From Apostichopus japonicus (Eukaryota > Echinodermata > Holothuroidea > Aspidochirotida > Stichopodidae), in the NCBI RefSeq assembly GCF_037975245.1, contig NC_092568.1:7857501-7921500 (forward strand): a DNA stretch of 64,000 nt, written 5' to 3'. The notes below the pieces were generated by a model. It was not told the origin of the DNA, did not search any database, and saw nothing but the letters and a program-made list of their open reading frames with translations. Positions 52,292 to 63,930 of the stretch are shown piece by piece (position 1 is the stretch's first letter; each line of letters begins with the position of its first letter). Position numbers and translations under genes: made by a program.

Positions 52292-55200
52292 TTACGATCT
52301 CATGGGTATGTCATAGTAAGGATCCCGTCTTGAAGAGCTGTAAAGTCGGTCAAGGTAGTCGCTGGAAAGTAAAACAAGTAAGGTTTTGCAAATTGTTATC
52401 TAGACCCTAGCTTTCTCAACCTGTTCCATCCACCACCCTCTGAGGACAATGGAAAGTCCACGGATCCCAACACTTAAGGAGTATCACCAAAGACCTCGGC
52501 CCCTCAACGTTCGTAGCTGAGGTCAGCAAACATTTCACTTTTCTTTACCCAAGATGATATTTTCAGACTTATTCTGACTATCATGACATAAAATATAGTT
52601 CAGAAAAATGTAGAACACCCTGTGACTCATAAGCAACTTTTTATTACGCCCTCCCCTTGTGGCGCCCTTGTGGACCCCTTTACCCTCACAGATCCACAAG
52701 AGATTTTCGTTGACAGAGGTCCACAGTTCCAAGGTTGAGAAAGATGGTGCTGTACTACCAAGTGTTCCACTGTGCTAACAAACTAGAAGATGAGACTTCT
52801 TTTATGGAGGTCACTGGTTTGAATATTCATCTAGCATAATTGCTTCTTTGTTCTTTCAAAAGTAGACAAGCAAACAATAGCCAATAACATAAACTGTTTT
52901 CTGGTCGCCTTCGATGATTTACACAAAGCCACATTGACCTTTCAGTAGACATACAAAATGCGACGAAATTAATCTCTACATGAGTGGGCACTGTGAACCT
53001 GACAATGAGAGTGTTTTACACTTATCATGATAACGGCAGAGTAAATATCAAGGATATTTGGTGCAACAGACAGATCTGAAAAAGTCCCATCCCAGAAAAT
53101 CTCTGGTATATTTGACTCATGATACAAAAGTTTAAAGAAGTGAAAATTAGAGGGCTGTGATATTATCTGTTATCACATAGCAGCAAATTTGCAACTCAAA
53201 AATGGCCACTCTGCTACACAAATGCAAAAATATATAGTGCTTTCATACAGCAATGTAGTACTAACTATACTTTTTAAAATAAAATTGAGAATTGGGACGC
53301 AGACTCACCGATCAGCTGAGTACATGGATCTGCGGATTTCTGGTTCGTAGTCTCTTATGGGACTTCTGCTTCTCCTGGGGTAGAGGAGGTCGTATTCCCT
53401 GGCTGAGAGAGGCATCCGCCTACTGCACAGACAAACGGTACGAAAAAGACGCAGGAAACATCAGATACCAGCGACAAAGAATTGTAAATGCTCGATGAGA
53501 AAATTTCAATTATACAAGAATATTTCATTCCCAGTTTTGATCTCATGTTTGACCTACTGACCTGTATGGTTCATCAAGGTATCTCCTCTCATAGTCTACT
53601 TCTCTCGATAATGGCCTCCTGTAGTACGAAGCTGACCTCTCCTCCCTGTCTCTGAAGTACGGATCATCACGAAAGTCATCTCTGTAGGAACTTCTGAGAG
53701 GGCCTTGTCTCTCTCTGTCATCTCTGAATTCATCCCTGTTTCTCCATCCTTCGCTTCCTCCGCCGTTGTCTCTACCTCTACCGCGTCCTCTACCCGGTCT
53801 TCCTCTTCCCCCAGACCTGTTTTTCAACAAAGTAGAAAGTATTGTCAAGAATCTTCCACAAAATTATGACATATATACTTAGTTGTAAAGGGTAAGTGTA
53901 ATAACGATCTTTGATATCAGAATAGCAATTAAAAAGTTACTCTGATTTTTGTGTTACTTCCATGAAAGATGAATTCTTCAGACTTTTTGTTTTGGAAATA
54001 AAAATAAGTTGATACTTAGAAACGACATACTCCAATACTGACCATAAAATACAACTTTCCAACTTCACTGCATTAAAGAATACAGCAGACAGATCTATAC
54101 ATCAAACCACCTTTGCACACCATTTTCCTTATAACTGTGTACAAATCTTATAGAACACAGCAGCTATGGCCAATCATCCAGTAGTACACTTTACTCAGTT
54201 TAGTATTGAAGAGAGCAAAAGAGATCTTTCTGCTTAGGAACAGATTAAAGCACAATGCACTCCTTTTAAGTGAATCAACTGCAACAGTTTATATCTCAGC
54301 GATGAAAGTAACAAACTACAAACTGTGGTTATGACCACTGTAACCGCCCTGTCCATGAGGGCTGGTTTGTTAGCATGAGCTTAACATGACAATACAGGTT
54401 AAATGATACGAGGCAAATGATGGGCATATAACTGGGTAGCTGGGAGGTGGAATCGATATGCTTCATGGTGGTCGAACTTTCAAAACAATCTCCAGTTTTC
54501 ACATGCATGGCTCTCTAAGTCCAAAAGAGGTAAACAATAATGTACTACAAATGTTTAATTATGATGGTACTTTTTCATTTGTCAAATGAAGTGAATTACC
54601 TGTCACAGTCCCTGCTAAGGTGACCCTTGCTGCCACACTTAAAACACTCTCCTTTGCTCCCAACACCAGGCATTTTATGCACATCTGTTGTTGAAAACTG
54701 GACTTTGATTAGATTACCCATGAAGCTGGTTGAATCCAACTGTGTCACAGCCTCCTGGGCCTCTGTCTCTGATCCCATGTGCTGGAATGCCAATCAAGAA
54801 TAAACAAAATAAACAGACCCTTTATTTATTTTTTTCTTGCCTTGTTTTAACTCTTCAAAAACAGCAAAGATTCATCATTAGGTTACTGCATAATAGATTT
54901 CAAAATTGTTCCCTACAGCAGCTCTGCTTCTCTGAATTGCAAACATAGGTGGTACAGTAATATTGTGAATGGTTTCTAAATAATGTAGCATTTTGCAGTG
55001 AATCTGGTCTGATGGTGCCATATTTCATTATTTAAAACAGATACAGCAAATAATAAATAGTTACTTTAGTCCACTAAGATAGCACCACCAACAGTGAAAA
55101 TAAGGCATGAAAATACACATCATTCCCAGAAATTTCAACAAATTCAATTCTAGATGTTTCAAGTCCAAAACATGTTTGACAGTATAATATGTAGCTTACA

Positions 55201-55678
55201 CACAATATCATTTGGATGTTATTTTAGGATACCTGCACATTTAATGGAAAGTTATAAAATTTGAAATTACCATAATATATAATTCATGAACATCCAAAAT
55301 TTACCACTCCAGACAGAAATGTTGTTTTTCATGAAAAAGAAACCTATTCAAATAAGGATTTCAATAACACTAGTCATGACACTTTCTTGTGACCACATGA
55401 CCTTTTTATATTCAGCTCCATAACACAAAGCAGATCAATTCAATAACTAATGCAAATCTAAATCCAATTAAATTTCAAAATGATATAATGAAAAACAGAA
55501 AACCCTAAATCTTTCTATATAAACTTGGACCTGATTTGTTTTTACATACCACAAAGCCAAAGTTTTTGTTAGCAATGACATCACACTCTGCAACTTCTCC
55601 AAACTTTTTTAAAAGGGCCTCCAGTTCCATCCCAGTACATCCAGAGGGCAGATTTCCGATGAAAAGTTTCTTCGTCAT
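52292..55678 (-). CDS. RBM4/lark-like RNA-binding protein: one RRM, CCHC zinc knuckle, Arg-rich tail
   Basis: Minus-strand coding exons: 55678-55550, 54781-54600, 53816-53562, 53422-53309 and 52361-52296. Phases 0, 2, 2 and 2 all match. The RRM covers residues 1-75, with RNP2 LFIGNL at 5-10 and RNP1 KNFGFVHM at 38-45. The sequence then passes through FSTTDVHKMPGVG into a C-x2-C-x4-H-x4-C knuckle at Cys89, Cys92, His97 and Cys102. The order RRM, linker and knuckle closely matches RBM4/lark, splicing and translation regulators, but RBM4 has two RRMs and this has one. An RGG-type block and long Arg/Asp/Tyr/Ser-rich tail follow. The last exon either reads through TCG TAA to a stop at 52294-52292 (249 residues) or uses the GTAAGT there to splice to 49401 and 46486 (326 residues). 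An acceptor 5' of the ATG (near 55690) implies a noncoding first exon. Confidence 0.8.
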
Positions 55679-55699
55679 TGTGGGTAGAAAGCCCTGTAA

Positions 55700-57260
55700 A
55701 TGGCAAATGCAACCAGCTTGTAAATAATGATTGAGTTCTGATAAAGTGCTATTGTTCAAGTTGGCTGTTTTGGAAGCAGAGATGTGACAGATAGTTTTGT
55801 GGAAAAGTCCTGTAACCCTAGTTATCATCTATATAACATATGGTAGACAGAATATACTTTTTTAGAATATCTCAAACCTTTGTAATCAAATTTACACACA
55901 TTGTAATGTTTGCCTACTGTGTAAAACTTTTATGAAGTTATTCTAAAGGCTAGCAATAGCTTTCAGTACATATTTATAAAGAAGATCAAGTCACAACAAT
56001 TTTATGCTCTAAGTTTTGATTAATTTTATTATCATCCATGACGACCTGCACTTTAAATTAGATAGGCTGAACAGCAAGGTTGGGTATCTGAAATATAAGG
56101 CTTACAACTAATAGGCAACTAATAAGCAAATAACAGTGACACCAGCATTTTTTTTTTATTTAACCATCACCACACAACCAATAGTGGCAATACCATAGCT
56201 ACTTAGACTATGCAAGATATTGCTTTATTGCCCTCCAAAAAACAATACACTACATCTAAATCATTATGTAGCTAACGAAAATTTTACCAAAGAATATAGA
56301 CTGGTGAACCAGTTGCACGACTGAAATTTTAAAGCCTTGCTAACTTTAATGAAATGCTGTACAGGCAAAAGTAACGTGTTGGTGGTAGGGATCAGATCTT
56401 ACCTAGGGCCTAGGCTAATACAGTAACAGTAGTACTAGTACCCCTTCCTTTATTGGTGTGATAGCATTCCTTTAATTCTGTTCCCTTGGCATGAACTTCC
56501 CTTCATAGGCAGTGGATATATAGCCATCAGACGGTTCCCGATTCCAGTTTACTATTTAGCCGTCACTTCAAAACATACCCAAAAAACCACCAAAAAAAAA
56601 ATAAAAAATAAAAAAATTAAAATAAAAAGTAAAAATTCAGAAAAATTGATAACTGCACATGTCAGACGGAAGTGACGGCTAAATAGTAAACTGGAATCGG
56701 AAACCGTCTGACGGCTATATATCCACTTCGTTCATATAATGTCTCCGAGAATGAAGATCATTTCATATGATGCTCAACCTTCCCCATTAACTGAATAGTA
56801 ATAGCCTTGGCTATATCTAGGCATATTATTAAAAATATTACATTAGGTCATTAGCCTAGGCCCTAGGGTTACCATTGGTTTGCAGCCTCTCCACCACAAC
56901 AAACGTGCATCTTTTGACAACTGAATATAATTAATATACGCCGTATCTCATCTAATGTTAGGCTTTAACTTGCTGCCGATACAAATTTATAACGACTTTG
57001 TGCGAGTCTGTCGTCAAGCCTTAATATTAGGCTATGTCCTAGTTTAATTGTTGTATTGCTAGTAAGCCTAGCGTTACAAACAAACAACGTGAACAGTTAC
57101 TTTGTCAGGCTACATGAGCCCTTACATCAACTTTCAAATTAGGTAAGGTAATATCATAATTTTCAAGACGTAATTACCTAAACAGTAGATATAACAAAAC
57201 AAATTTCTATGTAATAACCCTCCGGAGAGCTAGAAGACGGGGATTCGGTTACGTGGCCGT
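55700..57260. other. 5' flank of the RNA-binding gene
   Basis: The noncoding first exon and promoter should lie here. CpG-richer sequence near 57220-57260 is a candidate, but nothing decisive is visible. A MITE occupies 56511-56726. Confidence 0.35.
56511..56726. mobile_element. 216-bp MITE with about 58-bp terminal inverted repeats
   Basis: The left end AGTGGATATATAGCCATCAG and the right end in reverse complement AGTGGATATATAGCCGTCAG continue as matching arms, through GATTCCAGTTTACTATTTAG, with only a few differences. The centre is A-rich. I could not define a target duplication with certainty. Confidence 0.85.
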
Positions 57261-57710
57261 TTCGTATTTGAGTCGCTCTTTGTTGTCCACTATCTTATAG
57301 TTGTTGTTGTATTTCTATTACAAGCACAGTACAGAAACATGCGTAACGCAGAATGAATTTCTATGATAACCTGCCCGGTGTGTACGGGAAATATGCATGT
57401 ATTATGGTACGTACAGACGGTAGTATAGGAGTCACGCTCTTGGCAAAAATTACAAAGCCTTATGGAAAGCCATTCACGCCTAAATGAAAGCCAATATGGA
57501 TTCCCTGTTCTAGAAAACGCCACACAGCCATAGAGCATTTGTAATTGTATGTATGTATTTTAGATCTTCCTGCAGGCAGGAATTTGTGAAGAAGCCATCA
57601 TTGGTTTATCAAAGCCGCAAGCTGACCGAAGTAAGTCTCTTAGATTCATATTTAACGTCCATGATTATGAATTGTCAACAACTCTGTAACTGGACGACAT
57701 ACATTAATCT

Positions 57711-57778
57711 TGGAGTGACTCGAACTCGGGACCTTATGATTTAAGGGGACCGGCGTTAACCACTGAGCTAACACTCCA
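57711..57778 (-). repeat. tRNA-like remnant (probable SINE head)
   Basis: On the minus strand TGGAGTG and CACTCCA pair as a seven-base acceptor-like stem. An A-box-like TTAGCTCAGTGG and a B-box-like GAGTTCGAGTC lie between them. The T stem cannot form and the anticodon loop lacks the conserved U before the anticodon, so it is not a functional tRNA. A tRNA pseudogene or SINE head is likely. Confidence 0.6.
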
Positions 57779-57944
57779 AATGTAATTATCAATCATTTAT
57801 CGATCGAAGTCTAAGGACTGGATAATCCTTTCAATATAAACTTCTGAGTGAAAGGTTTTGAACATCAGTTGGCTATACTGTTTTTTCTCTATTATGAACG
57901 TTTTCTCGTACCATCAAAAATAGTACGAAGAAAGTTGAGAGAGA

Positions 57945-58030
57945 TTCAAAGGTTTCCACCCGGGCATATCTATCAGTTTCTGTATCACTTTATAAGCCCC
58001 TTGTATAAGCCTATATTATATGGGCTCTTT
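57945..58030. repeat. Dispersed repeat, copy 1
   Basis: It contains GGTTTCCACCCGGGCATATC, then CAGTTTCTG and TATCACT, then TATGGGCT. A second copy lies at 59991-60110. It is probably part of a mobile element whose limits I cannot set. Confidence 0.6.
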
Positions 58031-59756
58031 GAAGAGGTTAACACCGCCAAGGTCATGGGTTCAAGTATCTCTTAAGAAAGTGAAAACTCGAAACATTGTA
58101 CTCCTATGAAACGTTTCAAAAATAGCGCACCTGAAAATAAACGATACGTCCAACATATTAAAAATCCTTTCTATGACAATCGACCAGTCTAGCCATGTAT
58201 GCGGTTTCAAATCAGCCCATAAGAAGAACTACTATGGCGTGGTCTCTCATTTATAATGCAGCTGCACTTGTACTTCTTAAAAGATATCCTGCATGGATGG
58301 GTATTCGATTACGTGAATATATCAAATTCGGTCTTTAGTGACAATGAAAAGCTATTGCAATCCAACTTAAAATGCAGAATAGACTAACGTTTATTGAGAG
58401 GACAACGTTAAAAATTTAAAATAATAGTTCAGCAGACCCCTATATCCCACTCATATTTCTACTAGAACGGCTCCTATTGTCGTCAGCCTTTGTTAGCCAC
58501 TCGCTGGATATGAGCTCCTAGTGTCTTGGAAATTGGGGGAGACACAAAGAGGAGGGGGGGGGGGGGGAGAAGCAAACATTACTACTATTATGCATATAGT
58601 TTATTGCATGGACCGCATGATATTTTGTGCAACCAGGTGATAATATCCTTGTTCAAAGTGACTGGCTTTTCATATAGATGCTATCTTATTTACTTTCAGC
58701 ATAAAATTCAACGACTAAATTAATGGGGGGCGGGCTGAAAGGGGGATGTAGAGTATTTAAACTCAGTTTACGTAAGATATGGTTGACGTTCACACACGTC
58801 AGGGTATAATCTTATGCCCCTCCCCCACCCCTCCCCTCTCCATTGTACAAGTTAAGCTATGTTGTTTGGATACTATAGTAAGTACCTGTAAGCAGTCAAT
58901 TATTATATTGTATTTTATTGTCATGTCCCATCATTTTACTGTAGTGTATGTAATAATGCAGCTGTTTCCGTATTGAGAGAGAGAGAAGTAGAAGTGTCTG
59001 TTTTACTACATCATTCAATTGCTGTTCAGTCCACAATAACGCTGTTATATAATTTACTCGCATCACAGCATTGCAGCCGCTGGGGCTTACTCATCAATGA
59101 TGCCTTATTGAACCTTAGTCGTTGATTTTCCGCTTCTCTCACGTTTGATATACGGCCCTGGATACGGCTGTCCGAGCGCCCCGGTATTTTACTCTCTTTG
59201 CCGTAAACATTAAAACAGCATAGCCCCATCAGTTTCTCTTCGTCCCGCTGGATACGTAAGCGTATTATGTAGTACACGATTTCTGCTCATAAGCTTTTAC
59301 TTGTAGCATTACTTTTGCCTCGAAATTGAAGCTGTATGGTATACAGTTAAAAACAAGTTTCCAAAAGACTCTCTTTCAACTGGAAATTTGAAGAAAAAAA
59401 AAACATTTTCCTTTTTTGTAGAAAATGAGAAACAAGGTTAAAGTTTATATACAACGGCTCAATAAAGCTCAATACATGGGAATAGAAAAGAAGATTCTTT
59501 ATTATTGCAGTAACAGAAGAGTAATTATGGTATGTTCAAATGTGGGTTACTTTGATTACCTCTAGTTTGGAGGTAACTTTGTAAAGTTATCGTCCTCACG
59601 GTGAAGTTTTCTTACATTTTACCAACCTCTTTAGTTATTCCTTTTACAGGACATTAAGTTATTGGCAACCGTAACAGCAGCTGTATAATAAATCAGGTAA
59701 TATGCTGGTTAGACATTAACTATATGATACAGTATGACCCTCTGGTTGTAGATGTA

Positions 59757-59940
59757 CGGACGGACGGACGGACGGACGGACGGACGGACGGACGGAGGGA
59801 CGGAGGGACGGAGGGACGGAGGGACGGAGGGACGGAGGGACGGAGGGACGGAGGGACGGAGGGACGGAGGGACGGAGGGATGGAGGAATGGACGGACGGA
59901 CGGGTGGGTGAATGGATGGATGGACGGACGGACGGACGGA
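59757..59940. repeat. GGAC / GGACGGAG compound microsatellite
   Basis: A pure (CGGA)n run passes into (CGGAGGGA)n, then a degenerate tail with GGAT units. Open frames on both strands (Thr/Asp/Gly/Arg or Pro/Ser/Val/Arg repeats) are artefacts of this repeat. Confidence 0.95.
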
Positions 59941-59990
59941 CAAATGGCTTCGGTGGATACAAAGCTTCGGATAAATAGATGGAATGATAT

Positions 59991-60110
59991 TCAAAAGGTT
60001 TCCACCCGGGCATATCTTTCAGTTTCTGCAGTATCACTATATATCTTTTATGGGCTATCACTTAGGCTAGCGCATATAGAATGATAAGCCCCTTATATAC
60101 GATAGGGATG
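59991..60110. repeat. Dispersed repeat, copy 2
   Basis: This shares the GGTTTCCACCCGGGCATATC core, the CAGTTTCTG and TATCACT words and a TATGGGCT segment with 57945-58030. The GGAC satellite lies directly upstream. Confidence 0.6.
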
Positions 60111-62896
60111 GAGAGAACTTTAAACTTGCCCCTTTTCGCTTTATTTTCATTGAATTGCCCGGAAAGGGAATTAAACGGTGCACATACTGTGCTAACATAG
60201 TTGTTCAATGTCAGTTATATAGGAACTAAAATATAGCATATCTTCACCATGAAGAGCCCAATTTGGAACTCACAAATGTTATAATTTTTGGTTCTGATGG
60301 TCACTATTGCTCAAACTCCGGCCAAAGATAGACCAGCAACCCTGTCCCCACATCGCCTCTTGCCTGTGTCTAACCCCTTACCTCTTATGCACACAGTCAC
60401 CAATAAGTCTGACTTGCCTTGTTGGTAGAGAACACAACATCGTATGCTTTCAATTAAGGGACAATTTCCGGCAAAGTTTAGTCTTGATATGTAATATTTC
60501 TAACAAAAGAAATCAGTCTGGCATTGTTTCTATAGTTATTGCGGTTTTCAACATATTCAACTGTTAACATATCTACCCTACGTGTCTAGAATGCTCTTAT
60601 AAGGTTTATTTGATGATGTTGGCCTAAATGTTGACGTTTTCATTTATATTTCCTTTATTGTTCTAAATTCAACTATGACATACATTCTGTTAAATTTAAA
60701 TAATTAACAGAGCACCCGTGGAAGACATTCAATTAATAATGCATAAGAAGTTAGAATTGCGGAGAGACCATAGTCTTTTGTTGAAACTAAGAAATTGAAG
60801 TAATTTTGCACGTGTATAGTGTTACACTTAACTTGAGCCAACATTCAATATTTGATTAAAGGATCATCCCCTCCCCCCCCCCCCCCCTTAAAAAAAGGTT
60901 ATAGAAAAACAAACTGGATTGATGATATCAGTGATGTTAATACCGTATAAATTAATAAAATCCAATTTTGTGCTCAGTCATCCTATTCAAACAGCCCGAA
61001 AATATATTTGGTAAGAACATAATGCACAGGTGGGTTTAATTGCATGTTGGTATGAGTCGAAACACCGCGTGATAAGTCATAAAAAACCCAACAAAACAAT
61101 ATATGTTTCGCTTTTACTTGTTTTTATTTTATGAACAACACTATACATTATAAAGTGTCCAAAAGTCAGTATACTCTTCAGTCACTTCCGTTCACAGTAT
61201 GCTGGTATTTCTGTTTTCATCAATAATAATATATAAAAAAAAGAGCTCCCCTCGGTTCCAAAAAGGTTTACAACGCACTCGGATATTGCAGAGCAGCTAG
61301 CCAAGAGCGCTAGTTTTATAATATTGAAGACAGATCGTACTCATTATAAACAGATTGGAGTGGTTTACAATATCACAGCCATCTTTATTTCCAGAAGGCA
61401 TTCCTGCTTGACTCCTATCTCGCTCCATGAACTTCTTTGCTCCAAAAATACTCCGATGTTCTTTCAACCATTGAAACGTGGATTCAATCATAGGTCTACC
61501 CGGGAGACTTGTAAGTGGTCACATTCCGATCATCCAAGGGAATTAATAGGAGAACCTATATTGCCTTCCATGCTATATCGCCTACCACAGGCCTGGTCCA
61601 TGTTGTACGCATTATGAAGTCTGAGAGCTGATGTAAGTTACTTTGTAAAACGGCATCCATATATATGGAAGGGCAAAAAATTAATAATAATAAATATAAA
61701 AAAAGGTGTTTTGTGCTTTATTACAGTTACGTAGCTGACGGCGTTCCACAACCAAACTAAATTTTTCACTCGAGTTGCTGAAAAGCCATGGTGATAGGGC
61801 GAGGGGGTGATAAGGTGTATACATTCCCGTGACCCGGGGTCAGTTTGGGTGGTTGGCGATATATGGAACAAAGAATAATGTATCCGTTTTAATTTTATGA
61901 TATGCCTATACGGAAAGTGGGTTACATAAGTGTCCGAGGGCCCTAGCTGGTTCTCGACTCCCCCCCCTCCCCTTCCCGCTGCTTACTGGTGTGATATTCT
62001 GATCGGACTCAGTCCAAACAGTGATCAAATGAGCCCAATCAGTCAATATCAACGTTATCTTCAACCCTGATTCTTATAAAGGCCTATATGCATAGTACAC
62101 TATATGATTTTTCTAACCTTTTCAGAGTATTATCTGATCTTTTACGCGAAAGTATAGTTCTATGTGCTAGGTTGTTGATCCCTTTTTTTCACCGTTGACA
62201 TACATTTTCGACCTTCGAAATGTCTGTTGTGACAAAAGTGCATGTTACCGAGAAACGACATGCCACAATATCTATATATATATATTCAATCATCTCGAGG
62301 GTGCGAGAATTAACTCTAGAAACTGAATCAGTTTCTTAAATCAGGGGAACACATCAACGAGATTGCCACGTTACCTCTCAAGACGGACAGAAAGAAAGAC
62401 TTTGTATAAGTTTAAATAACATGACCTAACCTTGACTGCACTGACACGGCTTATTGCTAGTACCAGGGAGTCCACCAGCTACCCGTATACTGAACTAGAC
62501 GAATAAAAAGTATCGGTGTTGTATGATCTGCTAACTTGCCGTCACTGGTATAGGTTGAGAGGTGAAATCTTGGGCTCAATACCAGAGAGAGCCTGAGAAA
62601 GCAAGTTAATAAAGGGTACGTCATTTCTCCTGTTTTGTATAGCAGTCACAACAAATTATGAAACCATAGCAACACGGCCGTATATAGTGTACAACTTCCG
62701 GTTACTTGATGTAAATAGCCGTTTTTCAGTTTATTTGACTTGATATGATATGTAAATATATAACAACATGGAAACCCACCGCATATAAGTCATTAATGTC
62801 ATGTATTTGTTTATACAGTTCCGTGTGTCCACTATACGTTAATAAACAATTGCTGTTGCATGGTATATATATGTAGGCTATATATATATATATATA

Positions 62897-62975
62897 AATG
62901 AAAATCGTAATGAGTTGGAAAATCAAGAACAGTGAAAAAACTTTCAGCCTCCACCGGGATACGAACCACGGGCCT
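62897..62975 (-). mobile_element. Truncated copy of the tRNA-type SINE
   Basis: It shares the body (GAGTTGGAAAATC, AGAACAGTGAAAAAACTT, CCTCCACCGGGAT) and B box region with 40098-40252. It lacks the A-box half, which is replaced by a short palindrome and (TA)n. An AT run also forms its tail side. Confidence 0.8.
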
Positions 62976-62985
62976 TCCGTGGTTC

Positions 62986-62997
<12 letters not shown>

Positions 62998-63068
<71 letters not shown>

Positions 63069-63069
63069 A
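62998..63069. repeat. (TA)n microsatellite
   Basis: Long alternating TA with occasional AAATA interruptions. Tyr/Ile-rich open frames across it on both strands are artefacts. Confidence 0.95.
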
Positions 63070-63308
63070 ATATAATAAATAAATAAATACATATAATAGA
63101 GTCAGTCGCGGCCCTCGTCATCATATGAAAGAATATTCTCATTTCTGCTTTACATTGTGACCGGAGCTTTCACATTTCTTTTCTGCGGCAGACTTGGCAC
63201 TGTTATTTCAGGGGGTCCATCAGTTCCGCTGTTTACCGATGCCTTTCAACACACCAAGTGAGCATCTTCTTCCAAGACCCACTGTACCCCCTTGTTTCGG
63301 TTACAGGC

Positions 63309-63470
63309 CACGAGACCGAAGGTCCGCGAGACCGAAGGTCCGCGAGACCGAAGGTCCGCGAGACCGAAGGTCCGCGAGACCGAAATTTAGAAAGGTCCGC
63401 GACACCGAAGATCTTCGAGACCGAGGTCCGCGAGACCAAATCTATTACTAGGCCCTCGAGACCGAAACTA
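63309..63470. repeat. 16-bp minisatellite, left arm of an inverted pair
   Basis: The unit GAGACCGAAGGTCCGC is repeated four to five times, then decays into GACACCGAAGATCTTC and GAGACCAAATC variants. Inverted units occur at 63864-63930. Confidence 0.85.
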
Positions 63471-63653
63471 TTACTAGGCCTATAATAGTGGTAAGACCAG
63501 GGAACAACTCCCTGGTAAGACAAATATTTTGACCGGTTATATTACGTTGATAAAGCGTGTAATTAACAAGAACTTACAACCATTTCTTTTCATAGTGGAT
63601 ACCATTGACTTGCGCGAGGGGGCTGGGGCGGCTTGCATTGATACTAGGGCTCC

Positions 63654-63852
63654 ACCAGTAGCGTAACCAGAGGGGTTTTTGGGGGCTCGCCCCCACTCTC
63701 TCTGCAGCCCCAAAAGAAATTTTAGAATACAATATAACTTAATAATTAGATATAGCGAAACCCTATTTCAAACAATATTGTGCCCCCCCCCCTTGTCAAT
63801 ATCTTTGACCCCCTCTGAAGCCCCTCTAATGAAAAAGTCTAGTTACGCCTAT
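63654..63852. mobile_element. Small MITE-like element
   Basis: The left end TAGCGTAACCAGAGGGG and the right end TCTAGTTACGCCTA are imperfect inverted repeats. Inner segments GGGGCTCGCCCCC and CCCCTCTGAAGCCCCTC are G/C-rich. The ends resemble common invertebrate elements with GTGGCGTAACTAG-type termini. No clear target duplication. Confidence 0.5.
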
Positions 63853-63863
63853 CGATGGAGCTT

Positions 63864-63930
63864 CCATAGACCATCGGTCTCGCGGGCCATCGGTTCGCGG
63901 AAATTCGGTCTCGCGGACCTTCGGTCTCGT
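63864..63930. repeat. Minisatellite, right arm in inverted orientation
   Basis: The units CATCGGTCTCGCGGGC and CTTCGGTCTCG are the reverse complement of the 63309 array unit. Together the two could fold over a spacer of about 400 bases that contains the MITE-like element. Confidence 0.75.

Noticed and set aside
57564-57630. Exon-like segment on the plus strand with acceptor and GTAAGT donor
   Set aside because: It is only 67 bases, with no compatible partner exon found on the plus strand nearby; kept as a weak lead only.
57711-57778. Functional tRNA gene
   Set aside because: The T stem cannot form and the anticodon loop is atypical, so it is listed as a tRNA-like repeat.
59716-60084. Several open frames over 80 codons
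   Set aside because: Artefacts of the GGAC microsatellite, open on both strands.
61297-61491. 64-codon minus-strand frame with WLKEHRSIFGAKKF
   Set aside because: Protein-like, perhaps a remnant of a mobile element gene, but there are no partner exons and the opposite strand is open for 97 codons, so I cannot support a gene.
62726-63142. 138-codon Tyr/Ile-rich minus-strand frame
   Set aside because: It is mostly (TA)n translated as YIYIY repeats plus SINE sequence.
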